64,000 nt of DNA from Bifidobacterium breve DSM 20213 = JCM 1192. Its GTDB lineage: Bacteria > Actinomycetota > Actinomycetes > Actinomycetales > Bifidobacteriaceae. Below are positions 34,850 through 43,077 of the stretch, in pieces (the stretch's first letter is position 1; every line of letters begins with the position of its first letter). The position numbers and the translations under genes were made by a program. Location: positions 682,001 to 746,000 of the forward strand of contig NZ_AP012324.1 in NCBI RefSeq assembly GCF_001025175.1. The letters are read 5' to 3'. Under the pieces are notes generated by a model, which worked only from the letters and a program-made list of their open reading frames with translations, was not told the origin of the DNA and searched no databases.

Positions 34850-35769
34850 TGGTTGCACCCAGCGATGAGGAGTTGCAGGCCCAGCGTTCCGATTTCGGTC
34901 TGCGTTTGAGCAATTCGATGGCCAAATACGGGCCATTGTGCGTCGGCATAGACCCGCACCGCAAACTCCTCACCGACTGGGGGTACAACGTCGACGCCGA
35001 AGGTGCCGAGCTGTTCTCCATGCGCATGCTGCAGGCCGCCAACGGTCGGGCCGCAGCCGTCAAATTCCAGACGCCGATGTTCGAGCGCTATGGAGCCAAG
35101 GGCTTTGAAGCGCTCGAGCGTGTGCTCTACGCTGCCCGTCAGATGGGTGTCATCACTATCGTGGATTGCCTGCGTGGAGGGCTCTCCACTACCATCTCCG
35201 CCATTGCGGATGCCTACTTCAAGCCTGGTGCGCCGCTATTGGCGGACGCCATCACCCTGCTGCCGTATTATGGCGCGCGTTCACTGAATGGATTGATTAC
35301 CGAAGCGTTGGAAAACGGACGCGGCGTGTTCATCGCCTCGTTGACGTCCAACCCGGAGGGCATGAGTCTGCAAACCGCCATCCGGCAGTCCGGCGATTAC
35401 CGGGGACGTACCGTGGCATTCGGTATCGCGTCCAACGCGCAGCAGCACAATGCAGACATCGACGGTATGGGCTCGGTCGGGCTTATCATCGGTGCGACCA
35501 TTGGCCAGTGGATGAAAGACTCCGGTGTGAACCCTTCCGAATTCACCGGCCCTATTCTCTCTCCCGGCTACGGCTGGCAGGGTGCCGAAGCCAAGGACCT
35601 GAAAACCGTGTTCCGCGGCACGCGCAGCAACGTGCTGGTCACCGTATCCCGTCTCATCGCCTCGCACGGGCCGGATATCGCTTCGCTGAGCCAGGCCACC
35701 GAGTCGATTGCGCTCGACGTGCGCCAGGCGCTGATGGAAGCCACCGCTGAGGGCGACGAAAACCAGTAA
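34849..35769 (+). CDS. pyrF: Orotidine-5'-phosphate decarboxylase homologue lacking catalytic Lys and Asp
   Basis: 306 residues, aligned over its length with actinobacterial type-2 PyrF: GPLCVGIDPH (Asp35), AAVKFQTPMFERYGAKGFEAL (Lys72), PLLADAITLLPYYG (Asp133), FIASLTSNPEG and FTGPILSPGYGWQG. The catalytic stretch, normally DAKRGD, here reads DCLRGG (residues 106-111): Asp106 stays, but the proton-donating Lys is Leu108 and the second Asp is Gly111. Family knowledge says those two residues are essential, so the protein is probably inactive or has changed function. It keeps the conserved place between carB and gmk and overlaps carB by one base. Confidence 0.85.
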   Translation: MVAPSDEELQAQRSDFGLRLSNSMAKYGPLCVGIDPHRKLLTDWGYNVDAEGAELFSMRMLQAANGRAAAVKFQTPMFERYGAKGFEALERVLYAARQMGVITIVDCLRGGLSTTISAIADAYFKPGAPLLADAITLLPYYGARSLNGLITEALENGRGVFIASLTSNPEGMSLQTAIRQSGDYRGRTVAFGIASNAQQHNADIDGMGSVGLIIGATIGQWMKDSGVNPSEFTGPILSPGYGWQGAEAKDLKTVFRGTRSNVLVTVSRLIASHGPDIASLSQATESIALDVRQALMEATAEGDENQ

Positions 35770-35805
35770 CCCACAGGAATCTGCTACTGCACATTGGAGG
35801 AATTC

Positions 35806-36396
35806 ATGACCGAGAACACTCACGCTGGTCGTCTGATCGTCCTGACCGGGCCGACCGCCGTAGGCAAAGGCACTGTGGAGGCCAAGCTGCGCGCCGATCA
35901 CCCGGAAGTGTGGGTGTCCGTTTCCGCCACCACGCGCGATCCGCGTCCTGGTGAGGTCAATGGCGTGAACTACTGGTTCCTGTCAGAAGACGAGTTCCTG
36001 GCCAAGGAACAGGCGGGGGAGTTCTTGGAAACCGCAGTGGTGCATGGAATGGCCCATTACGGCACGTTGTTAAAGCCCGTCGAAGAGCATCTGGCTGCTG
36101 GTACACCCACGATTCTGGAGATCGATTTGCAGGGTGCCCGCCGCGTCAAGCAGCGCGCCTCTGAGCTTGATCTTGAGGTGGTGTACGTGTTCATTGCACC
36201 GCCGAGCTTCGAGGAGCTGAAGTGTCGTCTGATTGGCCGCGGCACTGAAACCGCCGAACAGCAGGCTCGCCGTTTGGAAACCGCCAAGGTGGAGCTGGCC
36301 GCCGAAAGCGAATTCGATGTGACTATTGTCAACGAGACCGTCGATCAGGCCGCAGCCGACCTGTGGAACGTCATCGCCCAGGAATACGGCTTGTAG
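35806..36396 (+). CDS. gmk: Guanylate kinase
   Basis: 196 residues. P-loop LTGPTAVGKGTVEAKL (the usual Ser-Gly of GPSGVGKGT is Thr-Ala), then SVSATTRDPRPGEVNGVNYWF, the GMP-binding EFLETAVVHGMAHYGT segment and EIDLQGARRVKQ. Converts GMP to GDP with ATP. GGAGG is five bases before ATG 35806. Last gene of carA-carB-pyrF-gmk, the standard actinobacterial order. A T-rich stretch but no clear hairpin follows. Confidence 0.96.
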   Translation: MTENTHAGRLIVLTGPTAVGKGTVEAKLRADHPEVWVSVSATTRDPRPGEVNGVNYWFLSEDEFLAKEQAGEFLETAVVHGMAHYGTLLKPVEEHLAAGTPTILEIDLQGARRVKQRASELDLEVVYVFIAPPSFEELKCRLIGRGTETAEQQARRLETAKVELAAESEFDVTIVNETVDQAAADLWNVIAQEYGL

Positions 36397-36429
36397 TTTT
36401 TCTCTTTTTTGGGGAGCCGAGAACGAGCC

Positions 36430-37137
36430 TTACCGCTGTACCACCAACTGCTGGTGCAGAATTTCGGTGCTGTTCTTGGCTGGTGCCTGCTTCCATCGGA
36501 TCGTGCTGGATTCATGGTGCTCGCTGACATAATGCCGCATCCATTCGAAGCACTGCTGGGTTTGGATGGCATCGCTTAATGCGCGGTGTTCCTCGTTATC
36601 GGCAATGCCGAATCGTACAATCAGGTCGGCGAGCCGGTGATGGCTCTGCTTGGGGAACAGGGCACGGCTGATTTGCATGGTGTCATAGTCGGCGCAGGCG
36701 AATCCGCATCCCGCAATATGGCGGGTGTTATAGTCCAGGAATCGCAGATCGAAGCTGACATTATGACCGACGATGGGCTCGGTCTCAGCCGCGGCGTTGG
36801 AATCGGCGAGCCAGGAAATGAATTGGGGGAGCACCCCGTCAATGGGATCATGGTCGGCGACCATCGCGTCGGTAATGCCGGTCAACGCGGTGATTTGACG
36901 AGGAATCGGGCATAACGGGTTGATGAGTTGCTGGAACTGGTCAACGACACGGCCGCCGCGCACGCGTACGGCACCTATTTCGGTGATGGCGCAACGGTTC
37001 GGATAAAACCCGGTGGTCTCCAAATCAAGCGCCACATAATCGGTGGGGAATCCGGTGACGTCTTCGGCAATCGGGGTGCCGGCGGTCCAGTCGGGATGGG
37101 ACTGCTGGCCAAAAACGGTAATGCCGGGAACGGTCAC
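36430..37137 (-). CDS. DEDDh 3'-5' exonuclease, DNA polymerase III epsilon-like
   Basis: 235 residues. Exo I motif VALDLETTGFYPN (Asp, Glu), Exo II GHNVSFDLRFLDY (Asp) and Exo III HRALSDAIQTQQC (His, Asp) are all present, so it should be an active proofreading-type nuclease for DNA or RNA ends. A GTG start at 37137 is supported by AGGAGGAGC. It stands convergent to gmk. The N-terminal 30 residues are an extension beyond the nuclease domain. Confidence 0.9.
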   Translation of the reverse strand: MTVPGITVFGQQSHPDWTAGTPIAEDVTGFPTDYVALDLETTGFYPNRCAITEIGAVRVRGGRVVDQFQQLINPLCPIPRQITALTGITDAMVADHDPIDGVLPQFISWLADSNAAAETEPIVGHNVSFDLRFLDYNTRHIAGCGFACADYDTMQISRALFPKQSHHRLADLIVRFGIADNEEHRALSDAIQTQQCFEWMRHYVSEHHESSTIRWKQAPAKNSTEILHQQLVVQR

Positions 37138-37203
37138 TGGATGCTCCTCCTATCGGTCGATGTTCGGTGATTTATTGTAGCGGCAGCCCAACCTGACGAA
37201 AAA

Positions 37204-37233
37204 GCCCCGTATCTGCGAACCGGGTACAGGGGC
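37204..37233 (-). terminator. Rho-independent terminator of the Pro/Gln-rich gene
   Basis: On the minus strand GCCCCTGTA with TACGGGGC form a stem around a GC-rich loop and are followed by TTTTTCG. It lies 29 bases after the stop at 37262. Confidence 0.8.
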
Positions 37234-37261
37234 GGGAAATCAGCTGATACAGCCGATTCGG

Positions 37262-37696
37262 TTACTGCTGTATATCGTCAAGTTTGTCTTGTATCAACTT
37301 GTCGAGGTCATTCAGCTCTTTAGACGGGCTGGCCGTTTCGTCCAAACTCGTGAGTGCGTCGTTCAGCTCCGTTGAGGCATCGTACGGATATTCGATGTCA
37401 TAGTACTGATCCAAGAGATTGTGGTACTGGTTATAGGCATCGGTGCCGTACTCGATGTTGTTGGGGTAGCCGGGCTGTGCGGGGTAACCAAGGCGTAACG
37501 GTGCGCCTGGCTGGCCCGGTTGACCCGTGTAAGCGGGTTGAAACGGTTGATTCGGCTGGCCCTGTGGAGCATAGGGCTGTCCTGGCTGCACTGGCTGGAA
37601 TGGCACTGCGGGTTGCGGTGCATTACCTGGCGTAGGTTGTTGTGCTGTGGGCTTTACCAGCTGATCGAATGGTACCTGACCGTTTGCTGGCGTCAT
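37262..37696 (-). CDS. Pro/Gln-rich hypothetical protein
   Basis: 144 residues without a recognised domain. The first two thirds are low-complexity Pro, Gln, Gly and Tyr repeats (QPGQP, QPNQP, GQPGQP); the last 50 residues are acidic and helical (LNDALTSLDE, LNDLDKLIQDKLDD). No signal peptide or membrane segment is seen. ATG 37696 lacks a ribosome site, and an in-frame stop lies eight codons earlier, so an upstream frameshift is possible. A proper terminator follows, which supports a real transcript. Confidence 0.6.
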   Translation of the reverse strand: MTPANGQVPFDQLVKPTAQQPTPGNAPQPAVPFQPVQPGQPYAPQGQPNQPFQPAYTGQPGQPGAPLRLGYPAQPGYPNNIEYGTDAYNQYHNLLDQYYDIEYPYDASTELNDALTSLDETASPSKELNDLDKLIQDKLDDIQQ

Positions 37697-37903
37697 CGTC
37701 AGTGGTATGTTCGTCGCTCATTACGAGTTCCTCAACCATTGAATAGCATCACGATAAGCCCCCAACAAGCCAGATGCCAAGCAGGATCCTAACATTGTTC
37801 GGTCTGGTTGCACTAGGGGTAATCCTTCGTCGGATTGCCGATATCGGGGGAAATAACGGATATATTTGGTAACGAATAATCGGGCTGTCGGGAAAGGTGA
37901 CAT

Positions 37904-40090
37904 ATGAAACGGATAGTGGCAGGCATCGTGGCACATGTGGATGCAGGCAAGACCACACTATCCGAGGCGTTGCTGTATCGCACTGGTGAGATTCGCAAGT
38001 TGGGCCGCGTTGACCATGGCGATGCCTTTCTGGATACGAATTCGCTGGAAAAGGCGCGAGGCATCACGATTTTCGCGCATCAGGCACTGGTGGAGCATGG
38101 TGATCTGCGATTGACCTTGCTGGACACGCCGGGGCATGTGGATTTTGCGGCCGAAACCGAACGCGTGCTGCGTGTGCTTGACTACGCAATTCTGGTGGTC
38201 TCCGGTACCGATGGGGTGCAAGGGCACACGGAAACCCTATGGCGTTTGCTGGCAAGATATGGTGTGCCGACGTTCATCTTTGTCAACAAGTGCGATGTAG
38301 ACGGATTTAACGGTGAAGCCGTGCTGGCCCAGCTGCGCAAACGACTGAGTGATGCGGCGTATCCGTTGCCTGCAGTCGATGGATTGTCCGATGACGATGA
38401 GGTGCCGTTAGGGGAGTCTGCCGAGGATATCGCCACATTGGATGAGACCGCGATGAACGACTATCTGGAGCATGGCGGGCTGTCCGTAGTCCGGTTGCGC
38501 GCAATGATCGCCGCACGCGAACTGTTTCCCGTGTACTTCGGCTCGGCGTTGAAGTTGGAAGGCGTCGAGGAGTTCTTGGATGGAGTGGAATCTTTCACCG
38601 CCGAAACGCAGTGGCCGGAACGGTTCGCCGCGCGCGTGTTCAAGGTGGCCCATGACGGGCAGCACAATCGCATGACATGGCTGAGGGTTACCGGTGGCAT
38701 GTTGAAGGCCAAGGAAATCGTATCGTCGTCAACGCGGAAGACCGCCGAGCCGGCATGGTCCGAGAAAGTCGACCAGGTGCGTGTATACAACGGTGCCAAA
38801 TTCGATACGGTCACCGAAGTGCCAGCCGGCGCGGTATGTGCGGTGACAGGGTTGACGCAGACTTTCCCAGGTGAGGGATTGGGCTATGAGCCGGATGCCG
38901 AATCACCGTCGCTGCAGCCGGTATTGACATACACGATGCTTCCTGCAGATGCGGGATCGGGCGATGCCGAAAACGTCGGCCGAGATGCTGCTCAGCGAAA
39001 TACCGGACAGCATGGAGTGGATCCCGACAATTCAGATGACGCTCAGGAAGACAGCGGATTCGTGGCACGCCCCCGATTCGATGATCTGACTTTGCATAAG
39101 GTCATCACCGCATTGCGCGAGCTGGAGGACGAGAATCCGTTGCTGCATGTGGTGTGGGTGGAACGGCTAGCCGAGGTCCATGTGCAGCTGATGGGCGCAG
39201 TGCAGTTGGAAATCATTCAGCAGACCCTGCATGATCGTTTCGGTCTTGATGTGTCGTTCGGTCCGGGCTCGATTCTGTATCGTGAAACCATCACCGAGCC
39301 AATCGAGGGCATCGGCCATTTTGAGCCGCTCAGGCATTATGCCGAAGCGCATATTCTGCTCGAACCGGGGAAGCCCGGAAGCGGCATCAGCGTGGCATCT
39401 GCTTTGTCCGAAAACGATTTGGATCGTAACTGGCAGCGTCTGATTCTTACGCATCTGACCGAGCGTGAGCATCTCGGCGTGCTAGTTGGTGCACCGCTGA
39501 CCGATATCAAGATGACACTGGTGGCAGGCAAGGCGCATCTGAAACATACCGAAGGCGGTGACTTCCGTCAGGCCACCTATCGTGCGATTCGTCAGGGTCT
39601 GATGGAAGCCAGAGCCGGAGTCAGCGGACGTCCCGGCTCTCCGGTTGAGGAACGCCCCGATACCACGGGCCAGGGCAACTGTCGACTACTTGAGCCGTGG
39701 TATCGATTCCGTCTTGAAGTGCCCGCCGATATGATCGGCCGGGCGATGAGTGATGTTCAACGCATGTCTGGCACGTTCGATTCGCCGTCCACCGACGGTG
39801 GCTACGCAGTGATTGAAGGTGAAGCGCCGGTTTCTGAAATGCGTGACTATGCGATGGAAGTGAATCAGTACGCCCATGGTCATGGCCGGTTCTCCGCCAC
39901 TTTCGGCGGTTATAAGCCGTGCCATGACGCGGAACAGGTCATCAAGATAGCCGTCTATGACCCCGAATCGGATCTGGACAACACCCCGGATTCGGTGTTC
40001 TGCGCCCACGGTGCCGGCTATCCCGTCAAATGGTATAAAGTCCCGGAATTCGCCCACTTGGATTATGCCACTACCAAATCTGCGGCCTAA
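37904..40090 (+). CDS. Tet(M)-like translational GTPase (ribosomal protection family)
   Basis: 728 residues, longer than Tet(M)/Tet(W) (about 640). The G domain is complete: AHVDAGKTTLSEALLY, RGITI, LDTPGHVDFAAE and FVNKCDVDG, followed by EF-G-like domains II-V. An acidic insert (about residues 345-385, with Asn-Ser-Asp and Glu-Asp runs) separates domains. Codon use resembles neighbouring genes and no mobile element flanks it, so it looks native rather than an acquired tetracycline-resistance gene; a housekeeping or stress role on the ribosome is more likely. Its 3' end overlaps the convergent esterase gene by 20 bases. Confidence 0.85.
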   Translation: MKRIVAGIVAHVDAGKTTLSEALLYRTGEIRKLGRVDHGDAFLDTNSLEKARGITIFAHQALVEHGDLRLTLLDTPGHVDFAAETERVLRVLDYAILVVSGTDGVQGHTETLWRLLARYGVPTFIFVNKCDVDGFNGEAVLAQLRKRLSDAAYPLPAVDGLSDDDEVPLGESAEDIATLDETAMNDYLEHGGLSVVRLRAMIAARELFPVYFGSALKLEGVEEFLDGVESFTAETQWPERFAARVFKVAHDGQHNRMTWLRVTGGMLKAKEIVSSSTRKTAEPAWSEKVDQVRVYNGAKFDTVTEVPAGAVCAVTGLTQTFPGEGLGYEPDAESPSLQPVLTYTMLPADAGSGDAENVGRDAAQRNTGQHGVDPDNSDDAQEDSGFVARPRFDDLTLHKVITALRELEDENPLLHVVWVERLAEVHVQLMGAVQLEIIQQTLHDRFGLDVSFGPGSILYRETITEPIEGIGHFEPLRHYAEAHILLEPGKPGSGISVASALSENDLDRNWQRLILTHLTEREHLGVLVGAPLTDIKMTLVAGKAHLKHTEGGDFRQATYRAIRQGLMEARAGVSGRPGSPVEERPDTTGQGNCRLLEPWYRFRLEVPADMIGRAMSDVQRMSGTFDSPSTDGGYAVIEGEAPVSEMRDYAMEVNQYAHGHGRFSATFGGYKPCHDAEQVIKIAVYDPESDLDNTPDSVFCAHGAGYPVKWYKVPEFAHLDYATTKSAA

Positions 40091-40739
40091 TAAACCCGTT
40101 CTTCTCCAGAAAACGTTGGATATCACGCATCTCAGGCATATTGATTGAATGGGCCATGCCCGGATACACTTCTTCGGTCAGCGTGCCGTGCTCACGCCAG
40201 AATGTGCCCATCGCCGCAACATCGGCTTTGGGGAAGATATCGTCAATCGCGCCATGCCCATAGAACACCGGCGGCTGCAGCGAAGCGAGCTGTGCATCTC
40301 CGTCAACGGTGCCCGGCGCCAGCCAGCCTGAACAGGATACGGCTGCAGCGTACCGGTTTGGGTTGAATCGCAGTATATGGGTGGCCAGCAATCCGCCCTG
40401 CGAAAAGCCCATCATGACTATCGGCCGGGTTGCGGGAATGTTTGCCCCGACCCATGCATCGATAGCCTGCGCCGCGGCAAGTGCCTGTTCGTCCAATGAT
40501 TTGCCTTCCGGCACGCCCTCATGCGCCCATGAGCCAAACCATGTGTATCCCATGCCATAGGCGATGGGAGCCTGCAGACTGGCATAGTCGGCGGAACCGG
40601 CCCCACAGTAGTTCAGCAAGTCGGGCAGGTCGTATTCATTGGAGCCCCAGCCATGCAGTAGCATGAATACCGGGTCGTTTTCCAGGCCCTTCAATCGGGT
40701 CAAAGCCTTGGTGATTTCCATGCCTCCCAGTGTAGCCAT
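40071..40739 (-). CDS. Alpha/beta hydrolase, phospholipase/carboxylesterase type
   Basis: About 222 residues. FMLLHGWGSNEYDL forms the oxyanion region, MMGFSQGGLLATHIL holds the nucleophile Ser, GHGAIDDIFPKAD the Asp, and MAHSINMPEMR the His. This matches the Abhydrolase_2 family (YtpA/esterase-like). Cytoplasmic, no signal peptide. The 5' limit is uncertain: ATG 40739 or 40721, neither with an ideal ribosome site. Head-to-head with metB 148 bases away and overlapping the GTPase gene at its 3' end. Confidence 0.85.
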   Translation of the reverse strand: MATLGGMEITKALTRLKGLENDPVFMLLHGWGSNEYDLPDLLNYCGAGSADYASLQAPIAYGMGYTWFGSWAHEGVPEGKSLDEQALAAAQAIDAWVGANIPATRPIVMMGFSQGGLLATHILRFNPNRYAAAVSCSGWLAPGTVDGDAQLASLQPPVFYGHGAIDDIFPKADVAAMGTFWREHGTLTEEVYPGMAHSINMPEMRDIQRFLEKNGFIRPQIW

Positions 40740-40887
40740 CGCGAGTGTCGGAACGGGCGTTTGAACCATCCATAAGCAACCCATATAGCCACGCCGTTCA
40801 ATTCGCTGCCCATTTGCGTTATGGTCATAACCAAGCCGCGCGGGGAGTGGCCTCGCGCAGATAACGCGACAATAAAGGGGGTGCGCA

Positions 40888-42120
40888 ATGACCAGGTTCA
40901 ACACTCAGCTCGTCCACGGACTGCCGGTTGGAGACAACAACACCGGAGCCGTGAACCCGCCGATCTACAACTCGACGACATATGCTTTCGAGAGGGTCGA
41001 CGCGATGCCCCGTTATGACTATGCGCGCAGCGGCAATCCCACACGCGACTTCCTGGAACAGCAGATCGCTCAGCTCGAGCAGGGAACGCGTGGTTTTGCG
41101 TTCGCCTCGGGGCTGGCGGCGATTCATGCGGTACTGAGCATTTTCAAGCCCGGTGACCGCATCGTGGTCGGTGACAATATTTATGGCGGATCGTATTCCC
41201 AGCTCAATGAGTTCTTCACTCGCTGGGGAATCATCGTCGAGGCCGTCGACACTCAGGACATTGCAGCATTGGAGGCCGCCGTCAAAGGCGACCGCGCGAA
41301 CGGCATCGCGCCTGCCCAAGCCGTCTACTTTGAAACCCTGACCAATCCACTGCTCAAGGTGAACGACGTACGCGCCATCTCCACGGTGGCCCACCGTTTC
41401 GGGGCGCTTTCGATTGTGGACAACACGTTCGTGACCCCGTACCTGCAAAAGCCGCTTGCGCTGGGTGCGGATGTGGTGATTCACTCCGCCACCAAGTATC
41501 TGGCCGGTCATTCTGATGTGAACGCCGGTCTGGTGGTCGTTTCCGGTGAGGATCTGGCGAACCGCGTGTACTTTGCGCAGAACCGTTTGGGTGGTGTGTT
41601 GGCTCCCGCTGAGTGCGACGCGGTACGCCGCGGCATTCAGACTCTGGCCCTGCGCATGGACCGTCAGCAGGAGAACGCCAATGCCATTGCCTGCTACCTG
41701 CTGGTGCACCCGCTGGTCAAGTCGGTGCATTACCCGGGACTGCCCGGTGCCGGCGATCAGCATCTGGCCGCCAAGGGACTCAAGGGTGCCGGCGGCGTGC
41801 TGAGTTTCGAGGTGGTGCCCGGCGTTGACCCTGCGGATGTGCTCAACAACCTGCATTTGTTCCGGCTTGCGGTATCGTTGGGGGCTGTGGAGTCGCTTGC
41901 CGAGCTGCCCTGTCGCATGACGCATTTCGAGCTGCCCCGTGAGGAGCGCCTGAAGATCGGTATCACCGATGAGCTGGTGCGCCTTGCCGTTGGCATCGAA
42001 GACGCCAACGATTTGATTGAGGATCTTGGTCAGGCTTTCGATACCGCCTACGCCCGTTACATCGATCGACATGCCGATACTGACGTGTTCCAACAACTGA
42101 CTTCGGGGGTGTTCGCCTGA
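40888..42120 (+). CDS. metB: Cystathionine gamma-synthase / Cys-Met metabolism PLP enzyme
   Basis: 410 residues of the trans-sulfuration PLP family. YDYARSGNPTRDFLEQQIAQ, the cofactor area FASGLAAIHAV and YGGSYSQ, and the lysine motif VIHSATKYLAGHSDVNAG are complete. The family includes synthases and beta-lyases; metB is the conventional assignment in bifidobacteria, but cystathionine beta-lyase cannot be excluded from sequence alone. AAGGGGGTGCGCA precedes ATG 40888. Ends in a strong terminator. A relic of a related O-acetylhomoserine sulfhydrylase lies at 44940. Confidence 0.88.
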   Translation: MTRFNTQLVHGLPVGDNNTGAVNPPIYNSTTYAFERVDAMPRYDYARSGNPTRDFLEQQIAQLEQGTRGFAFASGLAAIHAVLSIFKPGDRIVVGDNIYGGSYSQLNEFFTRWGIIVEAVDTQDIAALEAAVKGDRANGIAPAQAVYFETLTNPLLKVNDVRAISTVAHRFGALSIVDNTFVTPYLQKPLALGADVVIHSATKYLAGHSDVNAGLVVVSGEDLANRVYFAQNRLGGVLAPAECDAVRRGIQTLALRMDRQQENANAIACYLLVHPLVKSVHYPGLPGAGDQHLAAKGLKGAGGVLSFEVVPGVDPADVLNNLHLFRLAVSLGAVESLAELPCRMTHFELPREERLKIGITDELVRLAVGIEDANDLIEDLGQAFDTAYARYIDRHADTDVFQQLTSGVFA

Positions 42121-42155
42121 TCTGATACTTTTCCTGCCTATTTCTACTCCTGGGG

Positions 42156-42192
42156 AGCGGCGTCGGTTGTGCCACACCGGCGCCGCTTTTTT
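42156..42192 (+). terminator. Rho-independent terminator of metB
   Basis: AGCGGCGTCGGT pairs with ACCGGCGCCGCT (one mismatch), followed by TTTTTT. The rest of the gap to 42527 (about 335 bases) shows no coding sequence; a TATGAT box stands near 42454 and could serve the redoxin gene. Confidence 0.9.
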
Positions 42193-42527
42193 ATGCCTTT
42201 GTTCTTGTTGGGCCGGGGATGCTGTCGGGATTATGCGAGCTGAATGTGGTTTTTGGTTCCGTTCCTCGGTGGGACTTGGCTTTTATGGCGCAGATGCAGA
42301 GAGAAAAATCGACTCGTGGTGGTATCTCACTGCAACTCGCGGATTTCGTGCCATGTAAGAAGGGACCCACGTTTTTTCCGTGTTATGTGGCAAACCGTCA
42401 TCAGGACAAGACTGCGTATGCATTATGCCAGACGCGTATCCATCACGTCTCCCGTTATGATGGACACGATCTAGCAAAACAGGCCGCGTGAGAACTGTAC
42501 GCGGCGAAACAGAGGAAAGGACCCGAC

Positions 42528-42779
42528 ATGGCCATTGATATCTACGGTGCTACATGGTGCGGTGACTGCCGTCAAGCCAAGAACACGCTCGACAAGCTGG
42601 GGGTGGCATACACTTGGCACAACATTGAGGAAGAGGAAGGCGCTGCCGACCGTGCCGTGGCCATCAGCGGCCAGCAGCACATTCCGGTTGTGTTGTACGG
42701 TGACGGCTCGTTCCAGGTGGAGCCCTCCGCAGTGGATATCAAGAACAAGCTGCAGGAGTTGGGGGAGCTGACCGACTAG
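42528..42779 (+). CDS. Mycoredoxin/glutaredoxin-like protein
   Basis: 83-residue thioredoxin-fold protein. Active site WCGDCRQAK (CxxC) at residues 11-14, cis-Pro in QHIPVVLYGDG. Such small actinobacterial redoxins (mycoredoxin or NrdH-like) reduce disulfides; bifidobacteria have no glutathione, so another thiol or thioredoxin reductase must feed it. GAGGAAAGGACCCGAC precedes ATG 42528. Single gene. Confidence 0.9.
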   Translation: MAIDIYGATWCGDCRQAKNTLDKLGVAYTWHNIEEEEGAADRAVAISGQQHIPVVLYGDGSFQVEPSAVDIKNKLQELGELTD

Positions 42780-42914
42780 GGCTCGGTCCAGGAATTACAT
42801 GGGATGCACGTTCGCCTGCTTATGAATGTTGGATGAGTGTTCGGGGCTCACGCGGGCTCCGGCTGTTTGTGCAATGCGGGTTGGATCTGGTGGAAGTTGG
42901 TACATTGTATGCTA

Positions 42915-43010
42915 GCGGAAAGATCACGCTAGCTTCGGAGCGATTCTCTTGACAGCATTACTGACTTTCATTTCGTTGGATCTGACCGTCGAGGTTTACC
43001 TTTGACCTCA
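42915..43010 (+). repeat. Left copy of a degenerate direct repeat flanking ATPase cassette 2
   Basis: The 51 bases 42960-43010 match 44459-44509 at about 43 positions, with weaker similarity for 45 bases before. Both copies encode the same peptide end: LTFISLDLTVEVYL-stop here, LTFASLDLNAEVYL-stop in the other. So they may be two 3' remnants of one gene. A hairpin (AATGAGGTCC / GGACCTCATT, 43020-43049) follows. Nothing else is seen in 42780-43077. Confidence 0.65.
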
Positions 43011-43077
43011 ACTTTTGAGAATGAGGTCCAATGCCTTCCGGTATCGGACCTCATTGCGCTTATAGGGTATGACACAG

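Noticed and set aside
36397..36429. Terminator after gmk
   Set aside because: T-rich tract without a stem before it; not enough to call a rho-independent terminator.
37904..40090. Acquired tetracycline-resistance gene
   Set aside because: Too long for tet(W)/tet(M), with an acidic insert, normal base composition and no transposon or integrase beside it.
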